Shown here one piece after another: positions 9,901 to 17,783 of a DNA stretch of 64,000 nt. The DNA is from Sorangium cellulosum So0157-2 (GTDB lineage Bacteria > Myxococcota_A > Polyangia > Polyangiales > Polyangiaceae): contig NC_021658.1 in NCBI RefSeq assembly GCF_000418325.1, positions 6,311,501-6,375,500 on the forward strand, written 5' to 3'. The first letter of the stretch is position 1. The number at the start of each line of letters is the position of its first letter. Both the position numbers and the translations under genes were made by a program. A model generated the notes under the pieces. It had not been told where the DNA came from. It did not search any database and saw nothing but the letters and a program-made list of their open reading frames with translations.

Positions 9901-10508
9901 GCGAGGCTGATGTCCCAGACCATCTGGAGCGCGCCCGCGATCGGGCGGATCACCCGCTCGGCCTTCGCCACGCGCGCGTCCGGCTGCGCGCGCAGGACCT
10001 GCCGGGCGAGCGCGTTCGCGCGCTCCTCGCCGACCTTGTCCTCCGTGTCGACGGCGGCGTCCTGGTAGAGGTGATGGCTCGACGCCGCCAGCTTGCTCCC
10101 GCCGTTCCGGTCGGCGCGCAGGGTCAGGTTCAGGTACGTGCCGAAGATCGGCACGCCGTCGCGGACCTGACGGTAGCTCACATGGCTGAGGGTGGCGCGG
10201 GCCGGGGTGCGCTCGACATGCTGGCTCGCGGTCTCGAAGTCGCGCGCGGTGAGCGGGCCGAGCGCGACCTTCAGCTCGTCCTTCACCAGCGGCAGCACGT
10301 CAGCCGCGTTCAGCGAGCGCGTGGCCGGAAGGGCGATGTCCCTGCCCTTGTGCACACGGCCGCCCTTCACCTCGCGGCCGTACGTCTTGGCCGCCTGGGG
10401 GGGGTTGCTGGCCGGAGCCGCGATGGAAGAGGGGGTGTCCTCGCCGCCGCAGCCGGCCATCCCGAGCCCCAGAAGAAAGAGAGATACCAGTCCACGATAA
10501 CTACGCAT
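6942..10508 (-). CDS. Secreted lipoprotein metalloprotease (fungalysin/thermolysin-like) with FN3, jelly-roll and Cys-rich repeats
   Basis: 1188 residues. Lipobox GLGMAGC (Cys20). Residues about 60-200 resemble an FTP/PepSY-type inhibitory propeptide (YRQVRDGVPIFGTYLNL). The protease core has HEYGH (402-406) with a third ligand in SEGWGD (Glu422), the gluzincin arrangement of M36/M4 peptidases. Then come a fibronectin-III-like domain (about 560-670) and a beta-sandwich of the proprotein-convertase/immune-inhibitor-A kind (about 675-840). From about 845 to the end there are six Cys-rich repeats of 52-54 residues (DPCxxxVCAxDPYCCxxxWD) and one short CGDGVCGEGEDCG module. Two repeats are almost identical at DNA level. 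Ribosome-binding site GGAGGGATGA directly precedes ATG 10508. Likely an exported predatory or nutritional protease. It converges with no gene and is monocistronic. Confidence 0.9.
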   Translation of the reverse strand: MRSYRGLVSLFLLGLGMAGCGGEDTPSSIAAPASNPPQAAKTYGREVKGGRVHKGRDIALPATRSLNAADVLPLVKDELKVALGPLTARDFETASQHVERTPARATLSHVSYRQVRDGVPIFGTYLNLTLRADRNGGSKLAASSHHLYQDAAVDTEDKVGEERANALARQVLRAQPDARVAKAERVIRPIAGALQMVWDISLAGRHERVLVIANGPSAGRVLTIDDRVFEVVSGSVSGFTVSGGAPGASGGTVAQTSLPHTRVTGPGTLVHADAAGAFSVDVPLGSPLQATLNGRAATVENVSGPNLVAAAAAAPGAGLVFSSAGAGEQEIAQTTAYRYVDAARSFLEANGLAPDALGEPLPTNVNLNDFCNAYYDPGAISINFFLSGGGCNNSAIDSVIAHEYGHFVDDRFGGIYDGGLSEGWGDTLACLLLKDPLVGGGITDDGGLIRTCDNDYVYPPGGWDEAHSLGQSWAGFVWHARANLIGELGEAAGDALARALVLPSFPSNAPDIPTAVREVFLRDDDDGNLENGTLHWGPLWASAQLHGLTFALTTDVTPPGQVTDLTAVDAGATSAVVQFTSPGDDGLEGTPTAYEIGWSLYPLDDSNFSSAKLTSAPPAQPAGWLVQAQIDGLPPTATVYVAMRAVDEAGNVGPVSNNVQVTTEGGVVVYSEGFEGDSGGWSSDGLWHITTRRASEGERSFWYGLEETGTYDTGSTNAGTLTLPVIDLTGVSSPFLVVDQFIHVEGGLYYDAATIVVTDIDDPGNVAVFPRTTSWTNGTFEPRFESLAGFADRRITIAFSFDTIDGAINDFEGWYIDNVRVVGEETTSCAHGKCEQGGPLDPACDPCVASVCAFDSYCCEVAWDAACVDEVATICGETCEADTCGDGVCGEGEDCGSCSLDCGSCPTCEHEVCDPGAPLDPACDPCAQAVCAADPYCCSNEWDRVCVEQAANTCGVVCQDACEHDLCSPGGALDSQCDPCVSAVCAADPYCCNNSWDRACVEQAANTCGLTCTQACSHDLCSAGEGLDPACDPCASAVCAADPYCCNNSWDRACVEQAANTCGLTCTQACSHDLCSAGEGLDPACDPCASAVCAADPYCCNNAWDARCVDQAASACGLSCGCSHDVCDTGVALDAGCDWCVSEVCAQDPYCCNNAWDDRCVGTANNVCGLTCSFDARAAALPREPARR
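7203..7526. repeat. Two 162-bp tandem repeat units inside the protease gene
   Basis: Units 7203-7364 and 7365-7526 differ at one position that I can find (g versus a within gtggct[g/a]cac). Each encodes 54 residues, one Cys-rich module. Flanking modules are diverged, so this pair looks like a recent in-frame duplication or gene-conversion product. Confidence 0.9.
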
Positions 10509-11106
10509 TCATCCCTCCGATCGTACTTGATCAGGTTCGAATTAGGACAACGACAACCATGCAGCGACCCGCCGGTTCGCCGCCGCGTCGACGCGCGATG
10601 ACTCGCGATCTCGCACCCGCGCGCCGGCGTCGGCCAGGCGATCGCGCGGCCCGGCAGGCGGCGGCGCGCCGCCGTCTCGGGAGAGGCGGCGGCGCCGTCG
10701 CTTGCGGTCTGCGATCTCCGCGGCTTGCTGCGCGCGTAAGAAAAGCGGCGTCGCTCGGAGGAGCGCCGCCCTAGTCTTCACCGCTGAGCAATTGCACGCG
10801 ATGTACCAACGACGTCGCTCCCTCCCCGCGCCGTGGCGTTCACGCGTTAGAGCCGAAATCAGAACGTCCCTTGGCTCAGGCGAGCTGGCCAAACGCTGGC
10901 CGGCCAGCTGGCCGGCCGCGTCGCAACATTGCACCTTGCGTACTTGAGCAAGAAGTTGCGGCAGTTCCTGGAGAAACCGCGCCTCCCGCCGCGCGTACGC
11001 AGGCGGCGCGCGTCGGAAAGCTGCGGTGGGCCCAGGGCGCGCGCCTCTCGCGCCGGCCGGCGCGGCGGTGCTCCCGGTGGGCGGCGGAAGCAGTAGACTC
11101 GCCCGG
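10509..11106. other. Intergenic region between protease and DUF72 genes
   Basis: About 600 bp with no convincing gene; the reading frames here are Arg-rich shadows. The protease promoter should lie at its left end, which is less GC-rich than its surroundings, but I cannot place -35/-10 boxes confidently. Around 10884-10918 there is a cluster of overlapping palindromes, including a perfect 14-bp one (GCTGGCCGGCCAGC, 10895-10908). No tRNA or other RNA gene was recognised. Confidence 0.5.
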
Positions 11107-12198
11107 GTGAGCCGCTCCCCCGGGCGCCGTGGCCCTGTCCCCTCGCAGCTCTCGCTGTTCGGTGAGGCGCCGCGGCCGGCCGCCGCCGAGGCGCCCGCGG
11201 CGCCGGAGCCCGACGCGATGGCCGCGGTCTACGACGACGCCGCCCGCCTCGCGGCGCGGCTGCCGGCAGGGCTGCACCTCGGCACGAGCTCGTGGAGCTT
11301 CCCGGGCTGGCAGGGCCTCGTCTACGCCCGGCGGCGGAGCACGGAGGAGCTCGCGCGCGACGGCCTCGCCGAGTACGCGCGCCACCCGCTGCTCACGACC
11401 GTCGGCATCGACCGGAGCTTCTACGCCCCCCTCCCCGACAGCGACCTCCGTCGTTATAGAGCGCAGCTGCCGGACGGCTTCCGCTGCGTGCCGAAGGCGC
11501 TGCACGCCGTCGTGTCCCAGACGCTCCAGCGCTCCGAGGCGCCGCCGGACGACGACGGAGGGCGCGGCGCGAGCCGCGGCCGCGCCGAGCCGAACCCGGA
11601 CTTCCTGTCGGTCCCGCTCTTCCTGTCGCGCGTCGCCGCGCCGCTGCTCTCGGTCTTCCGGCCGCACGCGGGGCCGGTGCTGCTCGAGCTGCCGCCGGTC
11701 GGCCCGCCCCACCGGCTCCCGCCGCGCGCCTTCTTCGAGCGGCTCGACGCCTTCCTCGGCGCGCTGCCGCGCGAGCTCGCCTACGCCGTCGAGCTCCGGG
11801 AGCGGGCGTATCTCACCGGCGAGTACCGGGAGATCCTCGGCGCGCACGGGGTCGCCCACACCTACAGCTACTGGCGCAACATGCCATCTCCCGCCGCCCA
11901 GGCGGAGGTGGTGCCCGTCTCCAACGCGCCGTTCGCCATCGTCCGGCTCTTGCTCAAGCCCGGTCGCCGCTACGAGGCAGAGCAGCGGCGGTTCCACCCG
12001 TTCAACCGGATCGTCGAGCCCGATCCCGCCATGCGCGCGGAGGTCGCGCGGCTCCTCTGCGAGGCCGCGGCGCTGCGCATCGAGAGCTTCGTGCTGGTGA
12101 ACAACAAGGCCGAGGGCTCGGCCCCCCTCACCGTGCGCGCCATCGCCGAGGAGGTCGCCGCGGCGTGGCAGGGGTCCCCCGCGGCCGCTGGCGGGTGA
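11107..12198 (+). CDS. DUF72 (YecE-family) protein
   Basis: 363 residues of the DUF72/YecE family, TIM-barrel-like proteins of unknown biochemical function. Visible family features are an N-terminal QLSLFG, the strand LHLGTSSWSFPGWQGLVY (about residues 57-75), the RSFY motif in TVGIDRSFYAPL, and C-terminal FVLVNNKAEG. It carries a 20-residue Asp/Gly/Arg insert near residue 150 that is unusual for the family. GTG 11107 is chosen because QLSLF proteins usually start just upstream; the frame stays open to 11026. It stands alone, 307 bp before the next gene. Confidence 0.85.
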   Translation: MSRSPGRRGPVPSQLSLFGEAPRPAAAEAPAAPEPDAMAAVYDDAARLAARLPAGLHLGTSSWSFPGWQGLVYARRRSTEELARDGLAEYARHPLLTTVGIDRSFYAPLPDSDLRRYRAQLPDGFRCVPKALHAVVSQTLQRSEAPPDDDGGRGASRGRAEPNPDFLSVPLFLSRVAAPLLSVFRPHAGPVLLELPPVGPPHRLPPRAFFERLDAFLGALPRELAYAVELRERAYLTGEYREILGAHGVAHTYSYWRNMPSPAAQAEVVPVSNAPFAIVRLLLKPGRRYEAEQRRFHPFNRIVEPDPAMRAEVARLLCEAAALRIESFVLVNNKAEGSAPLTVRAIAEEVAAAWQGSPAAAGG

Positions 12199-12505
12199 TC
12201 CGACCTGGGCCGATCGCGCGCCGCTCCGCAGCGGGCGCCGGCCGCGCGCCGCGCCTCGGCCGCGCCTCGGCCGCGCCTCGGCCGCCAATCGCGCCGCAGG
12301 AGGGCGCCGGCCCGCCGCGCGCCGCGGCGGGAACAGGCTGGAAAGGCGCCCAGCGCGGGCGGCCCCGGGGCCGGCGCGGCGCGCTCCTCAGGATTCCGGG
12401 GCGCGAAAAGGGCTCTCCTCGCCGCGTCATCCGTGCAACACCTCGCGCGCCGCGGCCCGCGCGCCGGCCGCGGCAGCGGACACGCACAGCGCTTGGAGGT
12501 GCCCA
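12199..12505. other. Intergenic region with short GC-rich direct repeats
   Basis: 307 bp upstream of the flavoprotein gene. Around 12250-12285 a unit of about 11 bp (gcgcctcggcc) is repeated three to four times. Nothing gene-like is seen. A good ribosome-binding site (GGAGGTG) lies at its right end, 6 bp before GTG 12506. Confidence 0.5.
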
Positions 12506-14071
12506 GTGAAACGCAGTGAAGCTCCGGCCCGCGCCGACGTCGTCATCGTCGGCGCCGGCCACAACGGTCTCGTCGCCGCCGTCCTCCTCGCCCGCCGCGG
12601 GCTCGACGTCGTGGTGCTAGAGGAGAAGGACGCCGTGGGCGGCGCGGTGAAGACCGAGCACCCCTTCAAGAAGGCGCCGTCCCTGGGCGTCTCGAGCGGC
12701 GCCTACCTGCTCGGGCTCGCCCCGCCCGAGCTGCTCGGCGAGCTCGGCGTCTCGCTCCCCCTCCGGCGGCGCGATCCGCACTATTTCCTCCCGACGACCG
12801 ACCGGCGCTACCTGCTCTTCGGCTCGGACCAGGCCGCGATGAAGCGGCAGTTCCTCGAGTTCTTCTCCCAGCAGGACTGGGACGCGAACAGCGCCCTCCA
12901 GGCCGAGCTCGCCGCGCTCCGGGACGACATCGCCCCGACCTGGCTCGAGGAGCCGCGCTCCATCGAGGAGACCGCGGAGCGCTACGTGCGGCCCGCCCTC
13001 CGGCAGACGTTCGTGGCGCTCTGCCGGGGCACGATCTCCGACTACCTCGCGCGGTTCCCCTGGAAGAGCGACCTCCTCCAGGCGATGTACGCCGCGACCG
13101 ACGCCTTCTCGGGGCTCGCGGGCGGCTTCGACACGCCCGGCACCGGGATGAACTTCCTCGTCCACAACATGTGCCGCCTCCCGGGCGGGGACGGGACGTG
13201 GATGATCGTCGAGGGCGGCATGGGCACGGTCAGCCGCCTCTTCGCCGACAAGGCGCGGGCCGAGGGCGCCACGATCGTCACCGGCGCCCGCGTCGCGCAG
13301 ATCGAGTCGTCCGGGGGCGCCGTCTCCGGGGTGCTCCTCGAGGACGGCACGCGCATCGCCGCCCGGGCGGTCGTCTCGAACGCCGATCCGTTCCGCACCC
13401 GCGCGCTGGCCGGCGGCGCGGCGATCGGGGCGGCGCTGTCGGCGCGGCTCGACGCGCTCGCGAAGGACGGCTCCACGCTCAAGGTCAACATGGCGCTGAC
13501 CGGCCTGCCCCGGTTCACCTGCCTCCCGGAGGACCGCGGGCAGTTCGGGCCGACCATCCACCTCCTGCCGGACGAGGAGGTCGTGATGGACGTGCTGCGC
13601 CAGGCCCACCGCGACGCGATGAGCGGGCGTCTGCCCGAGTTCCCCGCGATCGAGTGGTACTTCCACACGCCGATCGACCCGAGCCTGCGCGACGCCGAGG
13701 GGCACCACAACGCCGCGCTCTTCGTGCAGTGGGTGCCCTACGCGCTCGCGAGCGGCGAGACGTGGGACCAGGCCGCCCCGCGCTACGTGAAGCACCTCCT
13801 CTCGATCTGCGACCGGTTCGCGCCGGGGATGAGCGATCTCGTGCTGGAGACGTTCACGCTGGCGCCGCCGGACATCGAGCGGCACTTCGGGATCACGCGG
13901 GGGCACATCCACCACATCGACAACGGCTTCGGCTTCGCCGATCGCGTGCCCTACCGGTTCGGGCTCGCCGGGCTCTACTCGTGCAGCGCCGGCACGCACC
14001 CGGCCGGGTCGGTGATCGGCGCGGCGGGGCACAACGCCGCCAAGGCCGCGCTCGCCGACCTCGGCAAGTGA
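12506..14071 (+). CDS. FAD-dependent oxidoreductase, phytoene-desaturase/PYROXD2-like
   Basis: 521 residues. An N-terminal dinucleotide-binding fold, VVIVGAGHNGLVAA (residues 12-25) ending in VVVLEE, binds FAD. The C-terminal second FAD motif reads GLYSCSAGTHPAGSVIGAAGHNAA. This layout matches the carotenoid-desaturase-related branch that includes mammalian PYROXD2; the substrate is unknown. The GTG start is supported by GGAGGTG six bases upstream. No carotenoid genes are nearby, so a pigment role is not implied. It is followed by an intergenic palindrome that may end the transcript. Confidence 0.85.
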   Translation: MKRSEAPARADVVIVGAGHNGLVAAVLLARRGLDVVVLEEKDAVGGAVKTEHPFKKAPSLGVSSGAYLLGLAPPELLGELGVSLPLRRRDPHYFLPTTDRRYLLFGSDQAAMKRQFLEFFSQQDWDANSALQAELAALRDDIAPTWLEEPRSIEETAERYVRPALRQTFVALCRGTISDYLARFPWKSDLLQAMYAATDAFSGLAGGFDTPGTGMNFLVHNMCRLPGGDGTWMIVEGGMGTVSRLFADKARAEGATIVTGARVAQIESSGGAVSGVLLEDGTRIAARAVVSNADPFRTRALAGGAAIGAALSARLDALAKDGSTLKVNMALTGLPRFTCLPEDRGQFGPTIHLLPDEEVVMDVLRQAHRDAMSGRLPEFPAIEWYFHTPIDPSLRDAEGHHNAALFVQWVPYALASGETWDQAAPRYVKHLLSICDRFAPGMSDLVLETFTLAPPDIERHFGITRGHIHHIDNGFGFADRVPYRFGLAGLYSCSAGTHPAGSVIGAAGHNAAKAALADLGK

Positions 14072-14096
14072 CCCTTCCCCACCGCGTCGGGATGAT

Positions 14097-14169
14097 GGAA
14101 CCGCCAAGGCGCCATAAGACGCCAAGATTCTTATGATTTTCTTGGCGTCCTCGGCGCCTTGTAGGTTCC
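14097..14169. repeat. Intergenic REP-like palindrome, copy 1
   Basis: A long imperfect inverted repeat. The left arm GGAACCgccAAGGCGCC..ACGCCAAGA is mirrored by TCTTGGCGT..GGCGCCTTgtaGGTTCC around an AT-rich centre. It lies just after the flavoprotein stop and could fold as a transcript end. A sequence-related copy is found after gyrA (22945-23045), with the same AAGGCGC(n)AAGACGC(n)AA core. Confidence 0.75.
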
Positions 14170-14244
14170 GCGAGCCCCCACCTTCAGCTGGAGTACCCCA
14201 CCGCCGAGCTCCGCGCTCACGCGCGTGACGTGGCGCGCCCCGCG

Positions 14245-14697
14245 CTACCCGCCGGCGCCCAGCCCGCCGGTGCCCAGGTCCCCGCCCGTGCCCAGGTCCC
14301 CGCCGGTGCCCAGGTCCCCGCCGGTGCCCAGGCCCCCGCCGGTGCCCAGGCCCCCGCCCGTGCCCAGGTCCCCGCCCGTGCCCAGGTCCCCGCCGGCCCC
14401 GAGCCCGCCGGCGCCCAGCCCGCCGGCACCGCCCAGCCCGCCGGCGCCCTGGTCGCCGGGCCCCGTTCCGTCGTTGCTCCGCCCGCCCGCGCCCTGCGCG
14501 CCAGCCCCTGACTCGGGGCCGTCGTTGCCGCTGTTCTGCCCGCCAGGAGGCGTCGTGGGCGGCGCCGAGGGCGGGCTCGGCGGCGGGAGGTCCGACGGCG
14601 ATGGATCGTTGATGCACGCGGCGCCGGCGAGCGCCGAGAGGAGCAAAGGCAGCCGCAGGAGCCGGCGCCGCAGGGGCATGGAAGACATCGAAAGCAT
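14245..14697 (-). CDS. Small lipoprotein with Gly-rich hexapeptide repeats
   Basis: 150 residues: signal peptide with lipobox ALAGAAC (Cys28), a Pro/Ser-rich spacer, then about 90 residues that are almost only Gly, Leu, Asp, Thr and Ala, built on the hexapeptide GGDLGT/GGGLGT. Such GG-rich tails are common in exported myxobacterial proteins; function unknown. Start ATG 14697 is preceded by AAAGG. Two further in-frame ATGs follow within seven codons. It lies downstream of the nucleotidyltransferase gene on the same strand. Confidence 0.7.
   Translation of the reverse strand: MLSMSSMPLRRRLLRLPLLLSALAGAACINDPSPSDLPPPSPPSAPPTTPPGGQNSGNDGPESGAGAQGAGGRSNDGTGPGDQGAGGLGGAGGLGAGGLGAGGDLGTGGDLGTGGGLGTGGGLGTGGDLGTGGDLGTGGDLGTGGLGAGG
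14266..14400. repeat. 18-bp tandem repeats in lipoprotein gene
   Basis: About seven copies of an 18-bp unit (gtgcccaggtccccgcc followed by g or c) encode the hexapeptide repeat of the small lipoprotein. Array boundaries are approximate. Units differ mainly by single-base changes, so copy number is likely to vary between strains. Confidence 0.75.
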
Positions 14698-14873
14698 CGT
14701 TGCACCGTGCCTTTCTGGTCGGGTTTCCGGACACATGGAGCGAGGGCGGTCGCATGCCCAGTGTCCCGGCGCTCGAGGCGCTCCTCCGACGCACGACGTC
14801 GCTGCAGTGGGGGCGGCCCGTGGCGCCGGCCGCCCACCGCGGCGCACCTCGCGGCACGGCCCCGGACGGGCGA

Positions 14874-15782
14874 TCAGCTGGCCGCGCGCACGACGCGGCC
14901 CTGCGTCGTCACCACCGCGCGCTCGCAGGGCGCGCCCACGTCCACGCCGACGGCGACCCGCGCGCCGGGCCACACCACGCACCCGCGCAGCGCCCCGGCC
15001 CCCTCGACCCGCGCCCCCGCGCCGACGACGCTGCCGGTCACGTCCACGCCCTCGGCCACGGACGCCCCCGGGCCGACGTAGCTCGGCAGCCCGCGCTGCG
15101 CGAGCCAGCGCGCGCTCGCCGCGAGGTAGGCGGCGAGCGTGCCGATGTCGTGCCACACGGCGGGCGCCGCGAACGTCGCGAGCGGCCGCCCCTCGCGCAG
15201 CCACGGCAGGTACACGTCGCCGACCATGCAGCCGCGCGGCGGCAGCCGCCGCCGGAGCGCCTCGCCGACCACCTGCACGCCCACGAAATCGCCGCCCGCG
15301 ACCTCCTCGCCGAAGCGCTCGCCGCGCAGCCGGACCACCTCGCCCCGGCCGCCGACGCCCACCGTCCCCTCCCCGGCCGGCCGCGGCGCCACCGCGAGCG
15401 TCGCGGCCGCGCCGCGCTCGCCGTGCGCCGCGCGGAGCGCCGCCACGTCGAGATCGATGAGGATGTCGCCGTTCCAGAGCACCACGTCGCCGTCGCCGAG
15501 CGCGCCCGCCGCGTTCGCGAGGCCCCCCGCGGTGCCGAACGGCTCCGGCTCGTGCAGGACCTCGACCGGCAGCGGGAACGCCGCGAGCAGGTCGCGCGTG
15601 AAGCGCTCCGCGAGGTGGGACTTGTTCAGCGCGGCGCGCCGGACGCCGCCCGCGGCGAGCTGCCCGGCGATGTGCGCGACGAGCGGGCGATCGCCGAGCC
15701 ACAGGAGCGGCTTCGGCAGCTCGTCGGTGAGCGGGCGGAGCCGGGTCCCGAGCCCCGCCGCCAGGATCATGGCAGAGGCCAT
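14874..15782 (-). CDS. NDP-sugar nucleotidyltransferase (mannose-1-P guanylyltransferase-like)
   Basis: 302 residues. N-terminal MASAMILAAGLGTRLRPLT with downstream PKPLLWL is the signature of nucleotidyltransferases that make NDP-sugars from sugar-1-phosphates. VVLWNGDILID is the metal-binding Asp region. A short left-handed beta-helix-like tail (about 235-300) shows hexapeptide periodicity. The base and sugar specificity is not defined; GDP-mannose/heptose- and UDP/dTDP-types share this layout. Start ATG 15782 (the frame stays open to 15896, but the added residues do not look like this family). 121 bp downstream of the kinase-GGDEF gene on the same strand. Confidence 0.85.
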   Translation of the reverse strand: MASAMILAAGLGTRLRPLTDELPKPLLWLGDRPLVAHIAGQLAAGGVRRAALNKSHLAERFTRDLLAAFPLPVEVLHEPEPFGTAGGLANAAGALGDGDVVLWNGDILIDLDVAALRAAHGERGAAATLAVAPRPAGEGTVGVGGRGEVVRLRGERFGEEVAGGDFVGVQVVGEALRRRLPPRGCMVGDVYLPWLREGRPLATFAAPAVWHDIGTLAAYLAASARWLAQRGLPSYVGPGASVAEGVDVTGSVVGAGARVEGAGALRGCVVWPGARVAVGVDVGAPCERAVVTTQGRVVRAAS

Positions 15783-15903
15783 GCGCCGGAGGATCGCCCC
15801 CTCCGCGAGGAACGTCCAAGAAATCGAAGGGGGCGACCGCGGGTAGCTCCGTGCGCCGGACTCCTGGTGGATGGACCTGGAGGCCGGGGATCCCACCGGG
15901 CGC

Positions 15904-17481
15904 TCACTCGCCCCGCTCGAGGAGGTCCCGCGTCGCGCGCTCGAGCAGATCGTGCGCGGTGGTGTCGTCCTCCTCGAGGTGGGCGACGCCGATCCGGAGG
16001 GTCATCCGGAAGGGCATCGACGGGATGCGCCGGAACCGGTGCTGGCGCACCTTCTCGCCGAGCACCTTCGCGAACGCGGACGCCCGCGTCCGGCCGATCC
16101 CGGGGCGGACGATCGCGAGGAGATCGCGGCGGTACCGCCCGAGCAGCCCGCCCTCCGGCACGTAGATCCGGACCACGCGCGCGAGGTCGTTGAGGATGCG
16201 GTCGACCGCGGCCCGCCCGTGCTGTTCCTCGATCTCCTGGAGGCCGTCCACGCCGAGCAGCAGCAGGGACAGCCGCCGGGGCCGCTGCTCCCTGGCCCGC
16301 TGGACCTCCTTCTTGAGGAAGGCCCGGAGCCGCTCCTCGTGGACGACCTCGGCGAGATCCTCGTCGCGGTGCCGCGCGTCGCCCGCGAGCTTCGGCGCGG
16401 GGTCCTGAGGCTTCGGCCCGGGATCGGGCTCGACGGCGCGGGCGCGCCGGTCGTCGAGCTCGAGGCTGCGGCGCGACTCGGGCTCGGCGGCGCGGGCACG
16501 CCGGTCGTCGAGCTCGAGGCCGCGGCGCGACGACGGCGGCGGGCTCGTGGGCGGAACCGGCCCGGGGGGCGGGCTCGACGGCGGGGGCGCGCCGAGGGCC
16601 TCGGCCATCAGGGTGACGGCCGTGGTGGCGCGATCGAACCGGTCCCTCGGATCGATCGCGGTCGCCTGCTGGAACCAGGCGTCGAAGGCGGGCGGCAGCC
16701 GCGCGCTGCGGCGCCGCGCGGCGCGGGCGCTCGCGGGCTCGGGCAGCCCCGCCGCCATCCGCTGGAGGAGCGCGAAGATCGAGGGCAGGACGTTGGCCTC
16801 GGTGAGCCAGTAGGGGCTGCCCACGAGCAGCGTGAAGGCCACGTGCGCCAGCGCGTGGATGTCGGCCTTCGGCCCCACGGCGCCGTCGCCGCGGATCTGC
16901 TCGGGGGCCATGTAGAGCGGCGTCCCGAGGATCGCGGTGCGGTCCGCCATGCTGCTCTGCGCCGCGATCTTCGCCAGGCCGAAATCGAGGACCTTGACGC
17001 ACGGCGAGCCGTCGTCCCGCCGCGTCAAGAAGAGGTTCGCCGGCTTGAGATCGCGATGGACGATGGCCGCCGCGTGCATCTTGTCGAGCGCGCGCGCGAC
17101 CTGGGAGAGGTAGAGCACCACCTCCGCCGGCGGCAGCGGGCCGCGGCGCGCCGACAGGCTCGCGAGCTCCTCGCCCTGGAGCAGGTCCATGACGAGGAAG
17201 GGCATCCCGGAGTCGGCGTCGATGCCGGCGTCGGAGACCGGGACGATGTGATCGCTCTCGATCCCGCCGGTGATCTTGGCCTCCTGGGCGAACCGGGCGC
17301 GCATGCCGGGGTCCTGGATGGAGCCCGGGAGCATCACCTTGAGCGCGCGGCGGCGGTCGGTGACCTCGTCGACGACCTCGTACACCGCGCCCATCCCGCC
17401 CGCCTTGAGCGAGCGGACCACGCGGTATCGCCCGTGGAAAAGCGTGTCGGGTCGGAGCTGCGCGAGGCTCGGCGGATCCAT
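15904..17481 (-). CDS. Ser/Thr protein kinase fused to a degenerate GGDEF domain
   Basis: 525 residues. Kinase domain 18-290: Gly-loop KAGGMGAVY, Lys48, HRD Asp144, DFG Asp166 and MAPEQ are all present, so it should be active. A Pro-rich linker (298-380) holds a direct repeat of about 17 residues (SLELDDRRARA). Residues 380-523 match a GGDEF fold: LSLLLLGVDGLQEIEE with the metal Asp412, HGRAAVDRIL, and GRYRRDLLAIV where the GGDEF signature should be. GGDEF has become RRDLL (451-455), so cyclase activity is not expected; ligand binding or dimerisation is possible. No membrane segment is seen. Start ATG 17481 has no strong ribosome-binding site. Divergent from the Cys/Gly-rich lipoprotein gene. 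Confidence 0.88.
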   Translation of the reverse strand: MDPPSLAQLRPDTLFHGRYRVVRSLKAGGMGAVYEVVDEVTDRRRALKVMLPGSIQDPGMRARFAQEAKITGGIESDHIVPVSDAGIDADSGMPFLVMDLLQGEELASLSARRGPLPPAEVVLYLSQVARALDKMHAAAIVHRDLKPANLFLTRRDDGSPCVKVLDFGLAKIAAQSSMADRTAILGTPLYMAPEQIRGDGAVGPKADIHALAHVAFTLLVGSPYWLTEANVLPSIFALLQRMAAGLPEPASARAARRRSARLPPAFDAWFQQATAIDPRDRFDRATTAVTLMAEALGAPPPSSPPPGPVPPTSPPPSSRRGLELDDRRARAAEPESRRSLELDDRRARAVEPDPGPKPQDPAPKLAGDARHRDEDLAEVVHEERLRAFLKKEVQRAREQRPRRLSLLLLGVDGLQEIEEQHGRAAVDRILNDLARVVRIYVPEGGLLGRYRRDLLAIVRPGIGRTRASAFAKVLGEKVRQHRFRRIPSMPFRMTLRIGVAHLEEDDTTAHDLLERATRDLLERGE

Positions 17482-17783
17482 CGGGAGATCGAGGGCACAG
17501 GAGCATAGATCGGACGGGGCCCGGGCCGGACACCGTTCGCGACGAGCGCGGCGCTGGGGCGCGGCCGTCGTCGCGGAGGCGCGGCGCTGCCCGCGCGGCG
17601 CGGAAGACCGGCGCCGCGGCCGAGTCGGCTCGGTTGCGCCATGCGGTTGCGCCATGATTGCGCCATGGACGCGAGCCGGCGTGCGGGCGGCGGCGCCGTC
17701 GCGTGCACGCGGTCGCGCGCCCTGCGGGGCGGTCGGCGGCGGAAAACTCGACGCCCCCGGCGGCCACGTGGTAGCTCGGCCGG
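17482..17783. other. Divergent intergenic region
   Basis: 302 bp between the kinase-GGDEF gene and the Cys/Gly-rich lipoprotein gene; promoters for both should lie here. Around 17634-17668 the string ttgcgccat occurs three times at short spacing. No promoter could be placed confidently. Confidence 0.4.

Noticed and set aside
5790..10601. 1603-codon open frame on the plus strand
   Set aside because: Spans the ABC permease and the metalloprotease in antisense; its Arg/Ala composition shows it is a shadow.
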